Positions 9,476 through 18,655 of a DNA stretch of 64,000 bases are shown here, piece by piece. The stretch is taken from assembly GCF_030369675.1 (NCBI RefSeq), contig NZ_CP128477.1, positions 372,001-436,000 on the forward strand, written 5' to 3'. Positions within the stretch are counted from its first letter, which is position 1, and each line of letters opens with the position of its first letter. The notes beneath the pieces were generated by a model that did not search any database, was not told the origin of the DNA, and worked only from the letters and a program-made list of their open reading frames with translations. The position numbers and the translations under genes were made by a program. The DNA is from Peteryoungia algae. Its GTDB lineage: Bacteria > Pseudomonadota > Alphaproteobacteria > Rhizobiales > Rhizobiaceae.

Positions 9476-10023
9476 GGCGAAACCTCCTTCCTCTTGCGGT
9501 GATAGTGGCGGTTGGCCTTCACCCGATTGCCGCAGACCGCCATATCGCACCATGTCCGGCTGCGGTTCTTGCTTCGGTCGATGAAGAGCCATCCGCAATG
9601 CCCGCAGATCTTCATGCGTTCGGGGCAAGGTTCGCAGACGAGGGTGAGCGCCGAGCGCGCTGTCGCCGCCTCCAGACTGTCATCACCAGGGGCGGCGCGC
9701 AGGGCAGCCGCCGCCGCTTCCAGCAGTGCGGCGAGTTGGTGGCGCCCCTCTTCGCCGAGCACCCGTTGACGAAAATAGGTGTCGATCGCTTCCCGGAGTT
9801 CGAAGAAAAGTGGCGCGTTTTGCGGCCGCACCGGCTGCAAGACGTCGAACCTGCCCCGTTCTGCAGAAAGTCGCGAGGCCGCATCCGCGAAAGCCCCAAG
9901 CTGCTCCGGCACGGCAAAACGGTCGCTGCGGCCGTCTGGTTCGTGCCGCAGGATGACGCTGTTCGCCACATCGAGCGCGAGCGCGCCGCCGACGAAGCGG
10001 TGAGGGGTCCATGTGAAGATCAT
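9472..10023 (-). CDS. CGNR zinc-finger / ABATE-domain putative transcriptional regulator
   Basis: A 183-residue protein. The N-terminal two thirds match the ABATE-type domain that accompanies CGNR fingers (opening FVGGALALDVANS). The C-terminal finger has four cysteines in the order CGHC...WC...CGNR (ICGHCGWLFIDRSKNRSRTWCDMAVCGNRVKANRHY). The Cys-Gly-Asn-Arg signature gives the family its name. Such proteins are thought to be stress-linked DNA-binding regulators. It heads a two-gene unit with the lipoprotein. An 8-base perfect inverted repeat lies in the 60-base gap shared with the divergent permease gene and is a natural candidate for its binding site. Confidence 0.88.
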   Translation of the reverse strand: MIFTWTPHRFVGGALALDVANSVILRHEPDGRSDRFAVPEQLGAFADAASRLSAERGRFDVLQPVRPQNAPLFFELREAIDTYFRQRVLGEEGRHQLAALLEAAAAALRAAPGDDSLEAATARSALTLVCEPCPERMKICGHCGWLFIDRSKNRSRTWCDMAVCGNRVKANRHYHRKRKEVSP

Positions 10024-10032
10024 GGCGTCTAA

Positions 10033-10064
10033 TATAACTGGTAAATATCATTTTGACAGTTATA
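10033..10064. promoter_or_regulatory. Perfect inverted repeat in CGNR/permease divergent promoter
   Basis: TATAACTG (10033-10040) and CAGTTATA (10057-10064) are exact inverted copies separated by 16 bases. The half-site centres are 24 bp apart, close to two helical turns, which suits a dimeric regulator. The repeat occupies nearly the whole gap between the two divergent starts and includes TTATAT, a possible -10 element for the CGNR gene. The assignment is inference. Confidence 0.55.
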
Positions 10065-10083
10065 AACGTCACTGGAGGGACAT

Positions 10084-10980
10084 ATGGTCTATCTGGTCCA
10101 ACAGCTCCTGAATGCGCTGCCGCTGGCGAGCCTCTATGCCTGCCTGGCCTTCGGATATTCGCTCGCATTCGGCGTCACCAGGCGACCGGACATCACCTTC
10201 GGCGCATTTGTCGCCTTTGCCGGCCAGATATGCCTCCTGTTCACCGATTATGGCTGGAACCACCTCTATCTCGTGCTGCCGGCAGCGCTCGGGCTCGGCC
10301 TCTTCGCAGGCGCTGGCTATACCCTTTTCGCCGGCTTCTGGAATGCGCGCACCGTGATGCTGCCGCTGCATAAACGCTCCCCCAATGCGGTAATCGCAGC
10401 CTCGCTCGGCGTGCTGCTTCTCCTCTCGGAAGGCGCTCGTATTGCACTCGACACCCGAAGTCTCTGGCTGCCGCCCATGGGGGAGCAGTTCGTGCCGCTC
10501 TTCGTGATCGAGGGATCCCAGATCGGTCTGACCCGCCTGCAGATCCTGCATGTCGGGCTGATGCTCTCCTTGGTAGCCGGCGGCCATTGCCTGCTGTCGG
10601 TCAGCCGGGCAGGACGTCTCTGGCAGGCTGTCTGCCAGGACCCTCTCGCCGCGAGGCTCGTCGGCATCGACGCTGACCGCATCTTCGTGGCGGCGCTCGT
10701 GGCCGCGAGCGCCTTCGCTGCCTTCGGCGGCCTGTCCGCGACCGTAGTGTACGGCACCATGGATTTCGGCGCGGGTCTGATGTTTGGATTGAAAGTGGTT
10801 CTGATCGCGGCCGTCGGCGGCTATTCGCGTCCGCTGCATTCGGCGCTGGGTGCTGCTGCAGTCGGATTTGCCGAGCAACTCTGGAGCGCCTATGGCACGA
10901 TGATCTGGCGTGACGTTGTCATCATTTCAGCGCTTGTCTGGCTGCTGGTGATCAGCAGGCGCGAACGGATCATTCCGTGA
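10084..10980 (+). CDS. Orphan LivH-type branched-chain amino acid ABC permease
   Basis: A 298-residue integral membrane protein with about eight hydrophobic segments. It has the LivH/LivM pattern: YSLAFGVTRRPDITFGAFVAFAG near the N-terminus, and the cytoplasmic loop with QDPLAARLVGIDADRIF, which in LivH contacts the ATPase. AFGGLSATVVYG and FGLKVVLIAAVGG segments follow. A strong ribosome site (GGAGG) precedes the ATG at 10084. No LivM, LivG, LivF or binding-protein gene is adjacent, so it must work with distant partners or in another role. Its last 11 bases overlap moaE tail to tail. Substrate is not predictable. Confidence 0.85.
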   Translation: MVYLVQQLLNALPLASLYACLAFGYSLAFGVTRRPDITFGAFVAFAGQICLLFTDYGWNHLYLVLPAALGLGLFAGAGYTLFAGFWNARTVMLPLHKRSPNAVIAASLGVLLLLSEGARIALDTRSLWLPPMGEQFVPLFVIEGSQIGLTRLQILHVGLMLSLVAGGHCLLSVSRAGRLWQAVCQDPLAARLVGIDADRIFVAALVAASAFAAFGGLSATVVYGTMDFGAGLMFGLKVVLIAAVGGYSRPLHSALGAAAVGFAEQLWSAYGTMIWRDVVIISALVWLLVISRRERIIP

Positions 10981-11443
10981 GCCAGCGATCCCGCGCGCTG
11001 TCGTCGGCATCCTTCGCTTCGACCCACGCACCGCTATGGCCATCCTTCCCGTGCGCCTTCTTCCAGAAGGGGGCGGAGGTCTTGAGGAAGTCCATGACGA
11101 AATTGGCGCCATCGAAGGCCGCCTGGCGATGCGGTGCTGCGGCAAGCACAAGCACGATCTGCGCGCCCGCCTCGATCCGGCCGAAACGGTGGATGGCTGT
11201 GAGGCCCAGAAGCGAAAACCGGTCCATGGCAATCTCTGCGATGCGCTGCATCTCGGCTTCTGCCATGCCGGGATAATGTTCGAGTTCGAGTGCGGCCAGG
11301 GCCCCGGCTTCGTCACGGCACAGGCCGACAAACGAGACGAGCGCACCGACATCCTTTCGCCCGTTCGTGAGCTTCCGCGATTCTGCGGCAGCGTCGAAAT
11401 CGTCCGGCTGAACGGAAATGGTGGGTATGGGCCTGGCCGTCAT
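10970..11443 (-). CDS. moaE: Molybdopterin synthase catalytic subunit MoaE
   Basis: MoaE joins MoaD to form molybdopterin synthase, which inserts two sulfurs into precursor Z during molybdenum cofactor synthesis. The 157-residue protein has the family's opening with VGALVSFVGLCRD, the LELEHYPGMAE motif, the IHRFGRIEAGAQIVLVL core and the active-site lysine region PFWKKAHGKDG. It lies 25 bases downstream of moaD, within the pgsA-moaD-moaE run. The cofactor would serve the molybdopterin oxidoreductase encoded at 18.7 kb, among others. Confidence 0.96.
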   Translation of the reverse strand: MTARPIPTISVQPDDFDAAAESRKLTNGRKDVGALVSFVGLCRDEAGALAALELEHYPGMAEAEMQRIAEIAMDRFSLLGLTAIHRFGRIEAGAQIVLVLAAAPHRQAAFDGANFVMDFLKTSAPFWKKAHGKDGHSGAWVEAKDADDSARDRWLTE

Positions 11444-11468
11444 GGTCTCAACTCCCGCGGCGGGCCTT

Positions 11469-11723
11469 TTAGCCCCCGGTCATCGGCGGAAAGATGCCGA
11501 TTTCGCGGGCGCCCGCGATCGATTCGTGGTGCTCGATATGCTCCTGGTTGACAGCGACGCGGATCGCTTTCGGAAAGCGGAGAGCCTCTTCATATCCTTC
11601 GCCGAGCGTCGCGAGCCAGGCAACGAGATCACCGGCGGTCTTCACCTCGACCGGTATGTCGAGCTCTTCTTCGCCTTTGCCGACCCGCTCGCGAACCCAG
11701 GCGAAGTAGACGATCTTCGCCAT
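11469..11723 (-). CDS. moaD: Molybdopterin synthase sulfur carrier subunit MoaD
   Basis: An 84-residue ubiquitin-like sulfur carrier. It ends in the required Gly-Gly (FPPMTGG), whose terminal carboxylate is adenylated and thiocarboxylated. The core VYFAWVRERVGKGEEELD and the AVNQEHI strand fit the MoaD family. The start at 11723 (MAKIVYFAW) is used rather than upstream in-frame codons that run into pgsA. One base separates it from the pgsA stop, so the genes are co-transcribed. Confidence 0.95.
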   Translation of the reverse strand: MAKIVYFAWVRERVGKGEEELDIPVEVKTAGDLVAWLATLGEGYEEALRFPKAIRVAVNQEHIEHHESIAGAREIGIFPPMTGG

Positions 11724-11724
11724 C

Positions 11725-12306
11725 TCAATCCACCATGTGCTTCGCACCGGCGCGGAAATAGTCATAGCCGGTATAGATGGTCAGGATCGCCGCGATCCAA
11801 AGCAGGGAGATGCCGATTTCAGTTGTGTAGGGCAGCACCTTGGCGCCAGCGGGTCCGGCGAGCAGGAAGGCGAGCGCGAACATCTGCGCCGCCGTCTTCC
11901 ACTTTGCGATCTGCGTGACCGGCACGCTAACCTTCAGTGCCGCGAGATATTCGCGCAGGCCCGAAACCAGGATTTCGCGGCAGAGAATGGTGATCGCTGC
12001 CCAGATCGACCAGCCGGCGATTGTGCCATCGGCCGCCATCAGCAGAAGTACCGAGGCGATCAGCAGCTTGTCGGCGATCGGGTCGAGCATCCTGCCGATG
12101 TTCGACGTCTGGTTCCAGATCCGTGCCAGATAGCCGTCGAGATAGTCCGTGATCGAGGCGGCGATGAAGATCGCAAGGCCCGTCCAGCGCGCAAAATCGG
12201 AACTCTGCAGTTTGCCTTCGACGAAAAAGCACACGACGATGAGCGGCACGGCCAGGATGCGGGCGTAGGTGAGGAGATTGGGAATGTTGTATGCGCGCGA
12301 AGCCAT
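11725..12306 (-). CDS. pgsA: CDP-diacylglycerol-glycerol-3-phosphate 3-phosphatidyltransferase
   Basis: An inner-membrane enzyme making phosphatidylglycerol phosphate from CDP-diacylglycerol and glycerol-3-phosphate. The 193-residue protein shows the CDP-alcohol phosphatidyltransferase signature DG-x2-AR-x8-G-x3-D-x3-D as DGYLARIWNQTSNIGRMLD, then PIAD, near residues 55-80. It has about five hydrophobic helices. The N-terminus YNIPNLLTYARIL is typical for PgsA. It lies between uvrC and moaD, a common order in Rhizobiales. Confidence 0.96.
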   Translation of the reverse strand: MASRAYNIPNLLTYARILAVPLIVVCFFVEGKLQSSDFARWTGLAIFIAASITDYLDGYLARIWNQTSNIGRMLDPIADKLLIASVLLLMAADGTIAGWSIWAAITILCREILVSGLREYLAALKVSVPVTQIAKWKTAAQMFALAFLLAGPAGAKVLPYTTEIGISLLWIAAILTIYTGYDYFRAGAKHMVD

Positions 12307-12427
12307 GATGCCCTGTCTTTGTATTCTGGTGCTTCAATAGATGTGAGGGTTTTCGGTCGGGGCCGTCAACCTAAGAATTTTGAATGACCTTCGCGAACCT
12401 CTCGACCCCGGATGCGTCATTTCCGTG

Positions 12428-14455
12428 TCAGTCGCCGCTGCTGTCGTGAAAATGGTTGTAGATCAGGCGCGCGACGGCTTCGGATATGCCCTCGACCGCC
12501 ATCAGGTCGCTGACGGCGGCCCGCGACACGGCTTTGGCCGTGCCGAAATGCTGAAGCAATGCCCGCTTGCGAGTCGGACCGATGCCGGAGATTTCGTCGA
12601 GCGGGTTCTTGATCATCTCCTTCTTGCGGCGCGCCCTGTGGGAGCCGATGGCGAAGCGGTGGGCTTCGTCACGCATGCGCTGGATGAAGTAGAGGACGGG
12701 ATCGCGCGGCGGCAGCGTAAAATCGGGCTTGCCCTGGACGAAGAAGCGTTCGCGACCTGCATCGCGGTCCACGCCCTTGGCAACGCCGATGGCAATCACG
12801 CTGTCGGTGATGTCGAGTTCGTCAAGGATCTTGCGCACCGCCGACATCTGACCCTGGCCACCATCGATCAGGATGACATCGGGCCAGGCGGGAAATGCCG
12901 TATCGGCGCTGTCCTCGGGCGCCGCACTGCGGTCCGGTTTGCCTTCTTCCTTCAACAGACGCGAGAAGCGCCTTGTCATCACTTCCCGCATCATGCCGAA
13001 GTCGTCGCCCGGCGTGATGTCGGTCGATTTGATGTTGAACTTGCGATACTGGCCTTTCACGAAACCCTCGGGCCCCGCGACCACCATGCCGCCGACGGCA
13101 TTGGTGCCCATGATGTGCGAGTTGTCGTAAATCTCGATGCGGCGCGGCACGTAAGGGAGCTGGAAGGTCTCGGCGAGCCCTGCAAGCAGGCGCGACTGGG
13201 AGGCCGTCTCGGCCAGCTTCCGCCCATGCGCCTCGCGGGCATTGGAATTGACGTGATCGACGAGATCCTTCTTTTCCCCGCGCTGCGGCACGCTGATCGA
13301 TACCTTGTGGCCGGCCTTCTCGGATAACGCCGTGGCCAGAAGGTCCTGTTCCTCGACCTCTTCCGACAGGAGGATGAGCCGCGGAACGGGCTTGTCATCA
13401 TAAAACTGTGCAAGGAAGGAGTTGAGCACCTCCGCTGCGCTGAGTTGCGGGTCGGCCTTGGGGAAATAAGCCTGGTTGCCCCAGTTCTGGCTGGCCCGGA
13501 AGAAGAAGACCTGGATGCAGGAAAGCCCGCCCTCGTGATGGATGGCGAAGACATCGGCTTCTTCGACGCCGGCCGGATTGATGCCCTGATGGCTCTGAAC
13601 ATGGCTAAGCCCGGCCAGACGGTCGCGGTACACGGCAGCGCGCTCGAAATCGAGATCCTCGGCCGCCTCGTTCATCGCACGCGCGATGGACTCCTTGACG
13701 TTCTGGCTCTTGCCCGAAAGAAAGTCCTTCGCTTCACGAACGAGACCGCTATAGCCCTCGTCGCTGATTTCATGGGTGCAGGGACCCGAGCAACGCTTGA
13801 TTTGATAAAGCAGGCAGGGCCGGGTGCGGCTTTCGAACACGCTGTCCGTGCACGTGCGCAACAGGAAGGCGCGCTGTAGCGAATTGATCGTGCGGCCAAC
13901 GGCGCTGGCCGAAGCAAAGGGGCCGAAATAGTCGCCCTTGCGGGCACGTGCGCCGCGATGCTTGTAGATGGCAGGCGCGCGGGTGTCGCCGGTGATCAGG
14001 ATATACGGAAAACTCTTGTCGTCGCGCAGAAGCACGTTGAAGCGCGGCCGCAGGCGCTTGATCAGGTTTGCTTCGAGCAGCAGCGCCTCGACCTCGGTGC
14101 GGGTCGTCACGAATTCCATGTGGACGGTATCGCGCACCATGCGCGCCAGCCGGTTCGAATGCACGCGCCCCTGGGCATAGTTGCTGACGCGCTTCTTGAG
14201 GCTGCGCGCCTTGCCGACATACATGACCTCGCCGTCCTTGTTCAGCATGCGGTAGACGCCTGGAGCGTTCGGCAACCGCTTGACGAACTCGCCGATCAGG
14301 TCGGCACCGGTCAGCCCGGTCTCATCAAGACCATCGACATGCCAGTCGATCTCGATCCCGGTGCGCGCCGGTTCGGGATCGACGGCGATGTCCTCGTCGT
14401 CGTCTTCCGTTCCGTCATAGAGAACGCCACCGTCGGGCAGCTTTCCTCCATTCAT
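12428..14455 (-). CDS. uvrC: Excinuclease ABC subunit C
   Basis: UvrC makes the dual incisions in nucleotide excision repair, guided by UvrA and UvrB. The 675-residue protein has an acidic N-terminal extension of about 55 residues, then the GIY-YIG nuclease domain ([21 protein letters not shown]). The Cys-rich segment, a UVR helix pair ([19 protein letters not shown]) and the RNase-H-like endonuclease half ([30 protein letters not shown]) follow. A C-terminal helix-hairpin-helix region ([19 protein letters not shown]) completes it. The start overlaps the stop of the SDR gene by ATGA, suggesting coupling. Confidence 0.97.
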   Translation of the reverse strand: MNGGKLPDGGVLYDGTEDDDEDIAVDPEPARTGIEIDWHVDGLDETGLTGADLIGEFVKRLPNAPGVYRMLNKDGEVMYVGKARSLKKRVSNYAQGRVHSNRLARMVRDTVHMEFVTTRTEVEALLLEANLIKRLRPRFNVLLRDDKSFPYILITGDTRAPAIYKHRGARARKGDYFGPFASASAVGRTINSLQRAFLLRTCTDSVFESRTRPCLLYQIKRCSGPCTHEISDEGYSGLVREAKDFLSGKSQNVKESIARAMNEAAEDLDFERAAVYRDRLAGLSHVQSHQGINPAGVEEADVFAIHHEGGLSCIQVFFFRASQNWGNQAYFPKADPQLSAAEVLNSFLAQFYDDKPVPRLILLSEEVEEQDLLATALSEKAGHKVSISVPQRGEKKDLVDHVNSNAREAHGRKLAETASQSRLLAGLAETFQLPYVPRRIEIYDNSHIMGTNAVGGMVVAGPEGFVKGQYRKFNIKSTDITPGDDFGMMREVMTRRFSRLLKEEGKPDRSAAPEDSADTAFPAWPDVILIDGGQGQMSAVRKILDELDITDSVIAIGVAKGVDRDAGRERFFVQGKPDFTLPPRDPVLYFIQRMRDEAHRFAIGSHRARRKKEMIKNPLDEISGIGPTRKRALLQHFGTAKAVSRAAVSDLMAVEGISEAVARLIYNHFHDSSGD

Positions 14456-15210
14456 TCATTGATCTCCGTGCCGTGCCAAATCAGATGCTGGCCCCCATCC
14501 AAGGCGATCATTTGGCCGGTGATCGACGGTGTGTCAAAAAGAAACCGGATCGTACGGCCGAATTCGTCGAGCGAAGGGCCGCGCTTCAAGGGGAGGCTGT
14601 CTATCTGCGCCTCGAAATCCTCCGGCCGCTGTCGCTCGGAAATCAGGGTGGGGCCGGGGCCGATGGCGTTGACCCGCACCCGAGGTGCAAAGGCCTGCGC
14701 CAGCGTCTTTGTCGCTGTCCAGAGCGTCGATTTGGAGAGCGTGTAGGAGAAGAAGGTGGGCTTCAGCGCCAGCACTCGCTGATCGATGATGTTGACAATG
14801 AGGCCGGATCGATCCTGCGGCAATTCCCTCACCAGGGCACCGCTCAAAATGGCGGGCGCCCGAACATGCACATTGAAGTGACGATCGAAGACAGCGGCAT
14901 CGAAATCGACGGCCGTATCGTCTTCGAAGACCGACGCATTGTTGACCAGCAGGCCGACAGGGCCGAATTCCGCCGTCGTCCGGGCGATAAGTGTCTCGAT
15001 CTCGGAAATGTTACCGAAATCCGCCTGAAGCGCGATCGCCTGCTTTCCTTGTGACCTGAGGTCCTTTGCATGAGCTTCCGCCGCCTCGAGCGCGCCGTTT
15101 GCATGAAGGGCAACGGCGAATCCATGTGCAGCCAAGTCTTCGGCTATAGCGCGGCCAAGTCGTTTCCCGGAACCGGTGACCAAAGCCACCTTGGGGATGC
15201 TGTTTTGCAT
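14452..15210 (-). CDS. SDR family oxidoreductase, pteridine-reductase-like
   Basis: A 252-residue NAD(P)-dependent short-chain dehydrogenase. The Rossmann motif reads [13 protein letters not shown]: the TGxxKRxG variant seen in FolM and PTR1-like pteridine reductases instead of the usual TGxxxGxG. NNAS and the catalytic YxxxK ([10 protein letters not shown]) are present, with the C-terminal [12 protein letters not shown]. The resemblance to FolM suggests dihydromonapterin or dihydrofolate reduction, but the substrate is not certain. It is the first gene of the SDR-uvrC-pgsA-moaD-moaE run and overlaps uvrC by four bases. Confidence 0.88.
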   Translation of the reverse strand: MQNSIPKVALVTGSGKRLGRAIAEDLAAHGFAVALHANGALEAAEAHAKDLRSQGKQAIALQADFGNISEIETLIARTTAEFGPVGLLVNNASVFEDDTAVDFDAAVFDRHFNVHVRAPAILSGALVRELPQDRSGLIVNIIDQRVLALKPTFFSYTLSKSTLWTATKTLAQAFAPRVRVNAIGPGPTLISERQRPEDFEAQIDSLPLKRGPSLDEFGRTIRFLFDTPSITGQMIALDGGQHLIWHGTEINE

Positions 15211-15577
15211 CGGATTACCTTGCGTCGTCAGGGTTGGTGCACTGCATATATGTCGTCTTTGCGAGTTTTAAACCGTGCGAAAGGGAATCTCGGCGGGTAT
15301 TTAGCTTCGGCTTTCATCAGTACAGAGCGAGTATAGCTTTTGATGACCTTCAACTAATTCTGTAAAGGATTTGTTATGGTTAACGAATAGTTTGTGTCTT
15401 TTAAGCAACGTCCCGATTTGGTCACTGATGTGCCACAATGAATTCACATTTCGGCTCTTTCAATTCCTCAATTGGCCGCCAAATGTACATTCGGAACGGG
15501 CAGGGAATACCCAATAAACGTTCAGGCCGCCGTTGGTTCTGATTGAAGTGCGGCCCGGAACTGTAAAGGAGACTAAC
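15211..15577. other. AT-rich intergenic region upstream of the outer membrane protein gene
   Basis: A 367-base gap, clearly more AT-rich than its surroundings, between divergent genes. It ends with the ribosome site AAGGAG at 15566-15571. It presumably holds the promoter and a long leader for the highly expressed outer membrane protein. I see no tRNA, clear hairpin or open reading frame with a good start in it. Confidence 0.6.
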
Positions 15578-16237
15578 ATGCGTAACCTCAAGATCATGCT
15601 TCTGGCATCCGCCACCACCGTCGTCGCTTTCGCCGCCCAGGCTGCTGACGCCATCTACCAGGCACCGGAAGCTCCGGCTGCTGCCGAATCCTACTCTGCG
15701 CCGGCCGGCAACTGGTCTGGCGCCTATGTCGGCGGTGGCATCACTTATGACATGGGCAAGTTCACCGGCTCGTCGGACGGCCGCGACGCCGATGGCATCG
15801 GCGGCACCGTTTACGGCGGTTACAACATGCAGAGCGGCTCCATCGTTTACGGTGCTGAAGCCGACATCAGCTACGCCGGCGAAGACGGCTCGGCCGGCAC
15901 AGACGCAACTGCAGGCAGCCTCAAGGGCACCCAGGGCGTCAACGGCTCGGTCCGTGGTCGCGTCGGCTACGACCTGAACCCCTTCCTCGTCTACGGTACG
16001 GCCGGTGTGGCTGTTGCCAACCACGAGCTGGAAGGCAATGGCACGAACGACGAGAAGCTGGCAGCTGGTTACACGGTTGGTGCCGGTGTCGAGACCTTCG
16101 TCACCGACAACATCACCGCACGCGTCGAATACCGCTACAGCGACTACCAGAAGCGCGACTTCGATCTCGGCACTGGTGCGATCTCCAAGGGCTTCGACGA
16201 CCACTCGGTCAAGGTCGGCATGGGCGTGAAGTTCTGA
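15578..16237 (+). CDS. ropB: RopB-like outer membrane beta-barrel protein
   Basis: A 219-residue porin-like barrel with a Sec signal peptide (basic start, LLASATTVVAFAAQA, cleavage near residue 22). The mature protein opens with APAGNWSGAYVGGGITYDMG and has the alternating aromatic/Gly strands of small 8-strand barrels. RVEYRYSDYQKRDF and a final ...VKVGMGVKF end in the C-terminal Phe needed for Bam assembly. Rhizobial RopB/Omp25-type proteins share this layout and are membrane-stability proteins. Exact orthology to RopB is likely but not proven. A strong ribosome site and a terminator flank the gene. Confidence 0.82.
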   Translation: MRNLKIMLLASATTVVAFAAQAADAIYQAPEAPAAAESYSAPAGNWSGAYVGGGITYDMGKFTGSSDGRDADGIGGTVYGGYNMQSGSIVYGAEADISYAGEDGSAGTDATAGSLKGTQGVNGSVRGRVGYDLNPFLVYGTAGVAVANHELEGNGTNDEKLAAGYTVGAGVETFVTDNITARVEYRYSDYQKRDFDLGTGAISKGFDDHSVKVGMGVKF

Positions 16238-16260
16238 TCCACGCGATCAACTGCACAAGG

Positions 16261-16286
16261 AAAAGCCGGGCATCGTCCCGGCTTTT
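16261..16286. terminator. Bidirectional terminator between ropB-like gene and GST
   Basis: AAAAGCCGGG and CCCGGCTTTT form a perfect 10-base stem around a 6-base loop (catcgt), with T-runs in both directions. It can end both the outer membrane protein transcript and the leftward GST transcript. Confidence 0.9.
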
Positions 16287-16317
16287 CTGTGTCTGGAGAT
16301 AAGAGAGCGATAGCGGC

Positions 16318-16914
16318 TCAGGCCTTGGGCCGAAGCGCTGGATAGGGCTCGAAGGCTTTCGCAAACTTGGCCGGCCATTCGGTGAGCGCGGCCCGGCCTT
16401 TCTCCCAATCGCCGGGGAAACGCAGCATCAGATAGCCAAGTGTGGCTGCAAGCGCGAAATGACCGCCATGCAGCTTCTTGCCGATCTTCGGCAGGTGTTT
16501 GTCCAGATGGTCGAGGCTGCGATTGATCTTCGCCCACTGCCGCTCGATGACGTCCTGGCTGACCAGTTCCGGTGGCCGGAAGCGCTTCTCGTAGACAATG
16601 GCCAGCAGGCAATCGGCGATCCCGTCTGCCAGCGCTTCCAGAACCTCGGCCTCGGTCCGCTTTTCGTTCTTCTTCGGATAGAGACGCTTGTCCGAGGCCC
16701 GGTGCAGGTATTGCATGATCGCGCGACTGTCGAAAATGGCGGTGCCATCCTCGGTAACCAGTGTCGGGATCTTGCCGAGCGGATTGGCGTCGAGCAGGTG
16801 CGACGGGTTTTCCGCCGTGTTCACCCGGATCTCCTCCAGTTCGATGCCGAGATGGCGGGCCGCCATGCGGACTTTGGAAGAATAGGGCGAGGCGGGCGCG
16901 AAGAGCAGCTTCAT
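16318..16914 (-). CDS. Glutathione S-transferase
   Basis: A 198-residue GST. The N-terminal thioredoxin-fold domain has the catalytic-region start LFAPASPYSSKVRMAARHLG and the glutathione-binding stretch NPLGKIPTLVTEDGTAIFDSRAIMQYL at about residues 44-70. The C-terminal helical domain follows with LDKHLPKIGKKLHGG and FALAATLGYLMLRFPG. It resembles bacterial YibF/beta-like GSTs. Specific substrate is unknown. It is 30 bases downstream of the RNase T2 gene on the same strand and may be transcribed with it. Confidence 0.93.
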   Translation of the reverse strand: MKLLFAPASPYSSKVRMAARHLGIELEEIRVNTAENPSHLLDANPLGKIPTLVTEDGTAIFDSRAIMQYLHRASDKRLYPKKNEKRTEAEVLEALADGIADCLLAIVYEKRFRPPELVSQDVIERQWAKINRSLDHLDKHLPKIGKKLHGGHFALAATLGYLMLRFPGDWEKGRAALTEWPAKFAKAFEPYPALRPKA

Positions 16915-16944
16915 GATGGGTTCCTGTGGCTCTCGTTGCGGGGG

Positions 16945-17703
16945 TCAGCGTGTGGCTGGAATGACGATGTCTGACCGGCGGCAGGATCGGCTGTCGACTT
17001 CGGGGCAGGTCCGGAAGCCCAGCGACTTGTCCAGACAGATCCTGACTTCATCGACTCTCTCCCTATCACAGGTCACCGCCACTGCCGAGCGGGCAAGGCC
17101 CGGATTGCTGCGGATGAAGGCTGCTTCAACCGCCTGCGGAGATGTGCGGCTTTCCCTGTCGACATCCGAAAGCTCAGCCGGAATGCGAATGCTATCATAG
17201 GCTTGGCGGACCAGCTTGAAGTAGTCGCTCATGGAAAGGCTGGAGCAGGACCCGTGCTTGCGCCATTGGTGACCGATCAGGCCCATGCTCGGCATGATGT
17301 CCATGACCGTGCGTCCGATCCGTTCCGGCACCCGGGAGCCCTCCGAGGTCGGACAGTTTTCCGGCCAACCCTTGTCGTTCTGCGGCCAGAGCCCGTGTAC
17401 GACCCAGCCGAATTCCTTGTCCTCGCCGCATTGCTCGCGATTGCGGCCTGCCGCTTCGCTGTCGCAGAAGGTCGGCGACCAGGAAAGCGCGAGCACGTAA
17501 AAATCGAAGCCGCGCCCCTGTGGGACCGACGAGGCCGGTTTGATGGGGGAAGGGGATTGCTCCGCCGAAGGCTCGGCTGAGGGCGTGGGCGAGGAGACCG
17601 TTGCGACCGTCCGATCGGCGGGTGCCTCGGCCGGCAGGAAACTGTAGACGGCAGCTGCAGCAAGCATCAGGCCGAAGGCGATGAAGCCGGTATAGCGTCC
17701 CAT
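16945..17703 (-). CDS. Ribonuclease T2 family protein, exported
   Basis: A secreted or periplasmic endoribonuclease of 252 residues. The start at 17703 (MGRYTGFIAFGLMLAAAAVYSF) supplies a signal peptide; upstream in-frame extension lacks one. A Pro/Ser-rich linker follows. Both conserved active-site sequences are present: CAS1 as VVHGLWPQ and CAS2 as GHQWRKHGSCS, each with its catalytic histidine. Cysteines for the usual disulfides can be seen. These enzymes cleave RNA to 2',3'-cyclic phosphates, likely for nutrient salvage. It lies 13 bases downstream of rlmJ, so it is probably in the same transcript. Confidence 0.93.
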   Translation of the reverse strand: MGRYTGFIAFGLMLAAAAVYSFLPAEAPADRTVATVSSPTPSAEPSAEQSPSPIKPASSVPQGRGFDFYVLALSWSPTFCDSEAAGRNREQCGEDKEFGWVVHGLWPQNDKGWPENCPTSEGSRVPERIGRTVMDIMPSMGLIGHQWRKHGSCSSLSMSDYFKLVRQAYDSIRIPAELSDVDRESRTSPQAVEAAFIRSNPGLARSAVAVTCDRERVDEVRICLDKSLGFRTCPEVDSRSCRRSDIVIPATR

Positions 17704-17716
17704 TGCGATCCTCCGC

Positions 17717-18580
17717 TCAGTCTTCCCCACGCAGCCAGAAACAGCGATGCGAGGCATAGCGGTCCTGTGCCATCAGCCGCTTCAGCTCGGGAAGTGCCAG
17801 ATGCATTTCGTCTTTCAGCGTGAAGGGCGGATTGACGATGACGAGCCCGGTGCCGGACAAGCCCGTCTGCTCCCGGTCACTCTTCACGTGCAGTTCGGCA
17901 CAGAGCATCTTCGGAATGCCGAGTGCTTGCAGCGCCTCGTGAAACTCCTTGATCGGCGCGCCCTTCTTGATCGGGTACCAAAGGCAGTAGACGCCGTTGC
18001 CGAAGCGTCGATGCGCCTTGGCGAGCCCGTCGACCAGTCGCTCGTATTCGCCTTCGATCTCGAAGGGCGGGTCGACCAGCACGATGCCGCGCTTCTCCTT
18101 CGGCGGCAGATGGGCGTTCAGTGTCAGCCAGCCGTCGAGTTCCGTCACACGCACCTGGAAGTTACCCTCGAAGAGACGGGACAGCGCCCTTGAATCCTCT
18201 GGATGCAGTTCCATCGCCGAGAGTCGGTCCTGCGGGCGGAAGAGATCGCGGGAAAGCTTCGGGGAACCCGGATATTTGACAAGCGGCCCGCCAGGCTTGC
18301 GATCGGGGTTCAATGCCTTCACCGCATCGAGATAGGGCGCCATGATCTCGGCCACCTTGTCCGGCAGCTCGGCATCGATGACCTTGCCAATGCCCTCGAG
18401 CCATTCTCCGGTCTTCTGCGCTTCGTCCGAGGAGAGGTCGTAGAGGCCGATCCCGGCATGCGTGTCGAGTACGCGGAACGCCTTGTCCTTCTGCTGCAGA
18501 TAGACGATCAGCCGCGACAGGACGAGATGCTTCAAGACATCGGCAAAATTGCCCGCGTGATAGATATGGCGATAATTCAT
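17717..18580 (-). CDS. rlmJ: 23S rRNA (adenine-2030-N6)-methyltransferase
   Basis: RlmJ methylates A2030 of 23S rRNA. The 287-residue protein starts at MNYRHIYHAGNFADVLKH, the hallmark N-terminus of the family. It has the SAM motif LDTHAGIGLYDL, and the N6-adenine methyltransferase catalytic motif appears as VLVDPPFE. The end region (GLSGTGLVIVNPPFTL) is also conserved. An open frame extends far upstream across the divergent oxidoreductase gene but is not credible coding, so the start is set at 18580. The 75-base gap to the divergent gene holds both promoters. Confidence 0.96.
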   Translation of the reverse strand: MNYRHIYHAGNFADVLKHLVLSRLIVYLQQKDKAFRVLDTHAGIGLYDLSSDEAQKTGEWLEGIGKVIDAELPDKVAEIMAPYLDAVKALNPDRKPGGPLVKYPGSPKLSRDLFRPQDRLSAMELHPEDSRALSRLFEGNFQVRVTELDGWLTLNAHLPPKEKRGIVLVDPPFEIEGEYERLVDGLAKAHRRFGNGVYCLWYPIKKGAPIKEFHEALQALGIPKMLCAELHVKSDREQTGLSGTGLVIVNPPFTLKDEMHLALPELKRLMAQDRYASHRCFWLRGED

Positions 18581-18655
18581 GTGCGGTTCCGATGGCGTCG
18601 ATGATTTGTTCGAATGGGGCTTTTGAGGTGTCAGGCCATGGCCTATAACCGGCCC

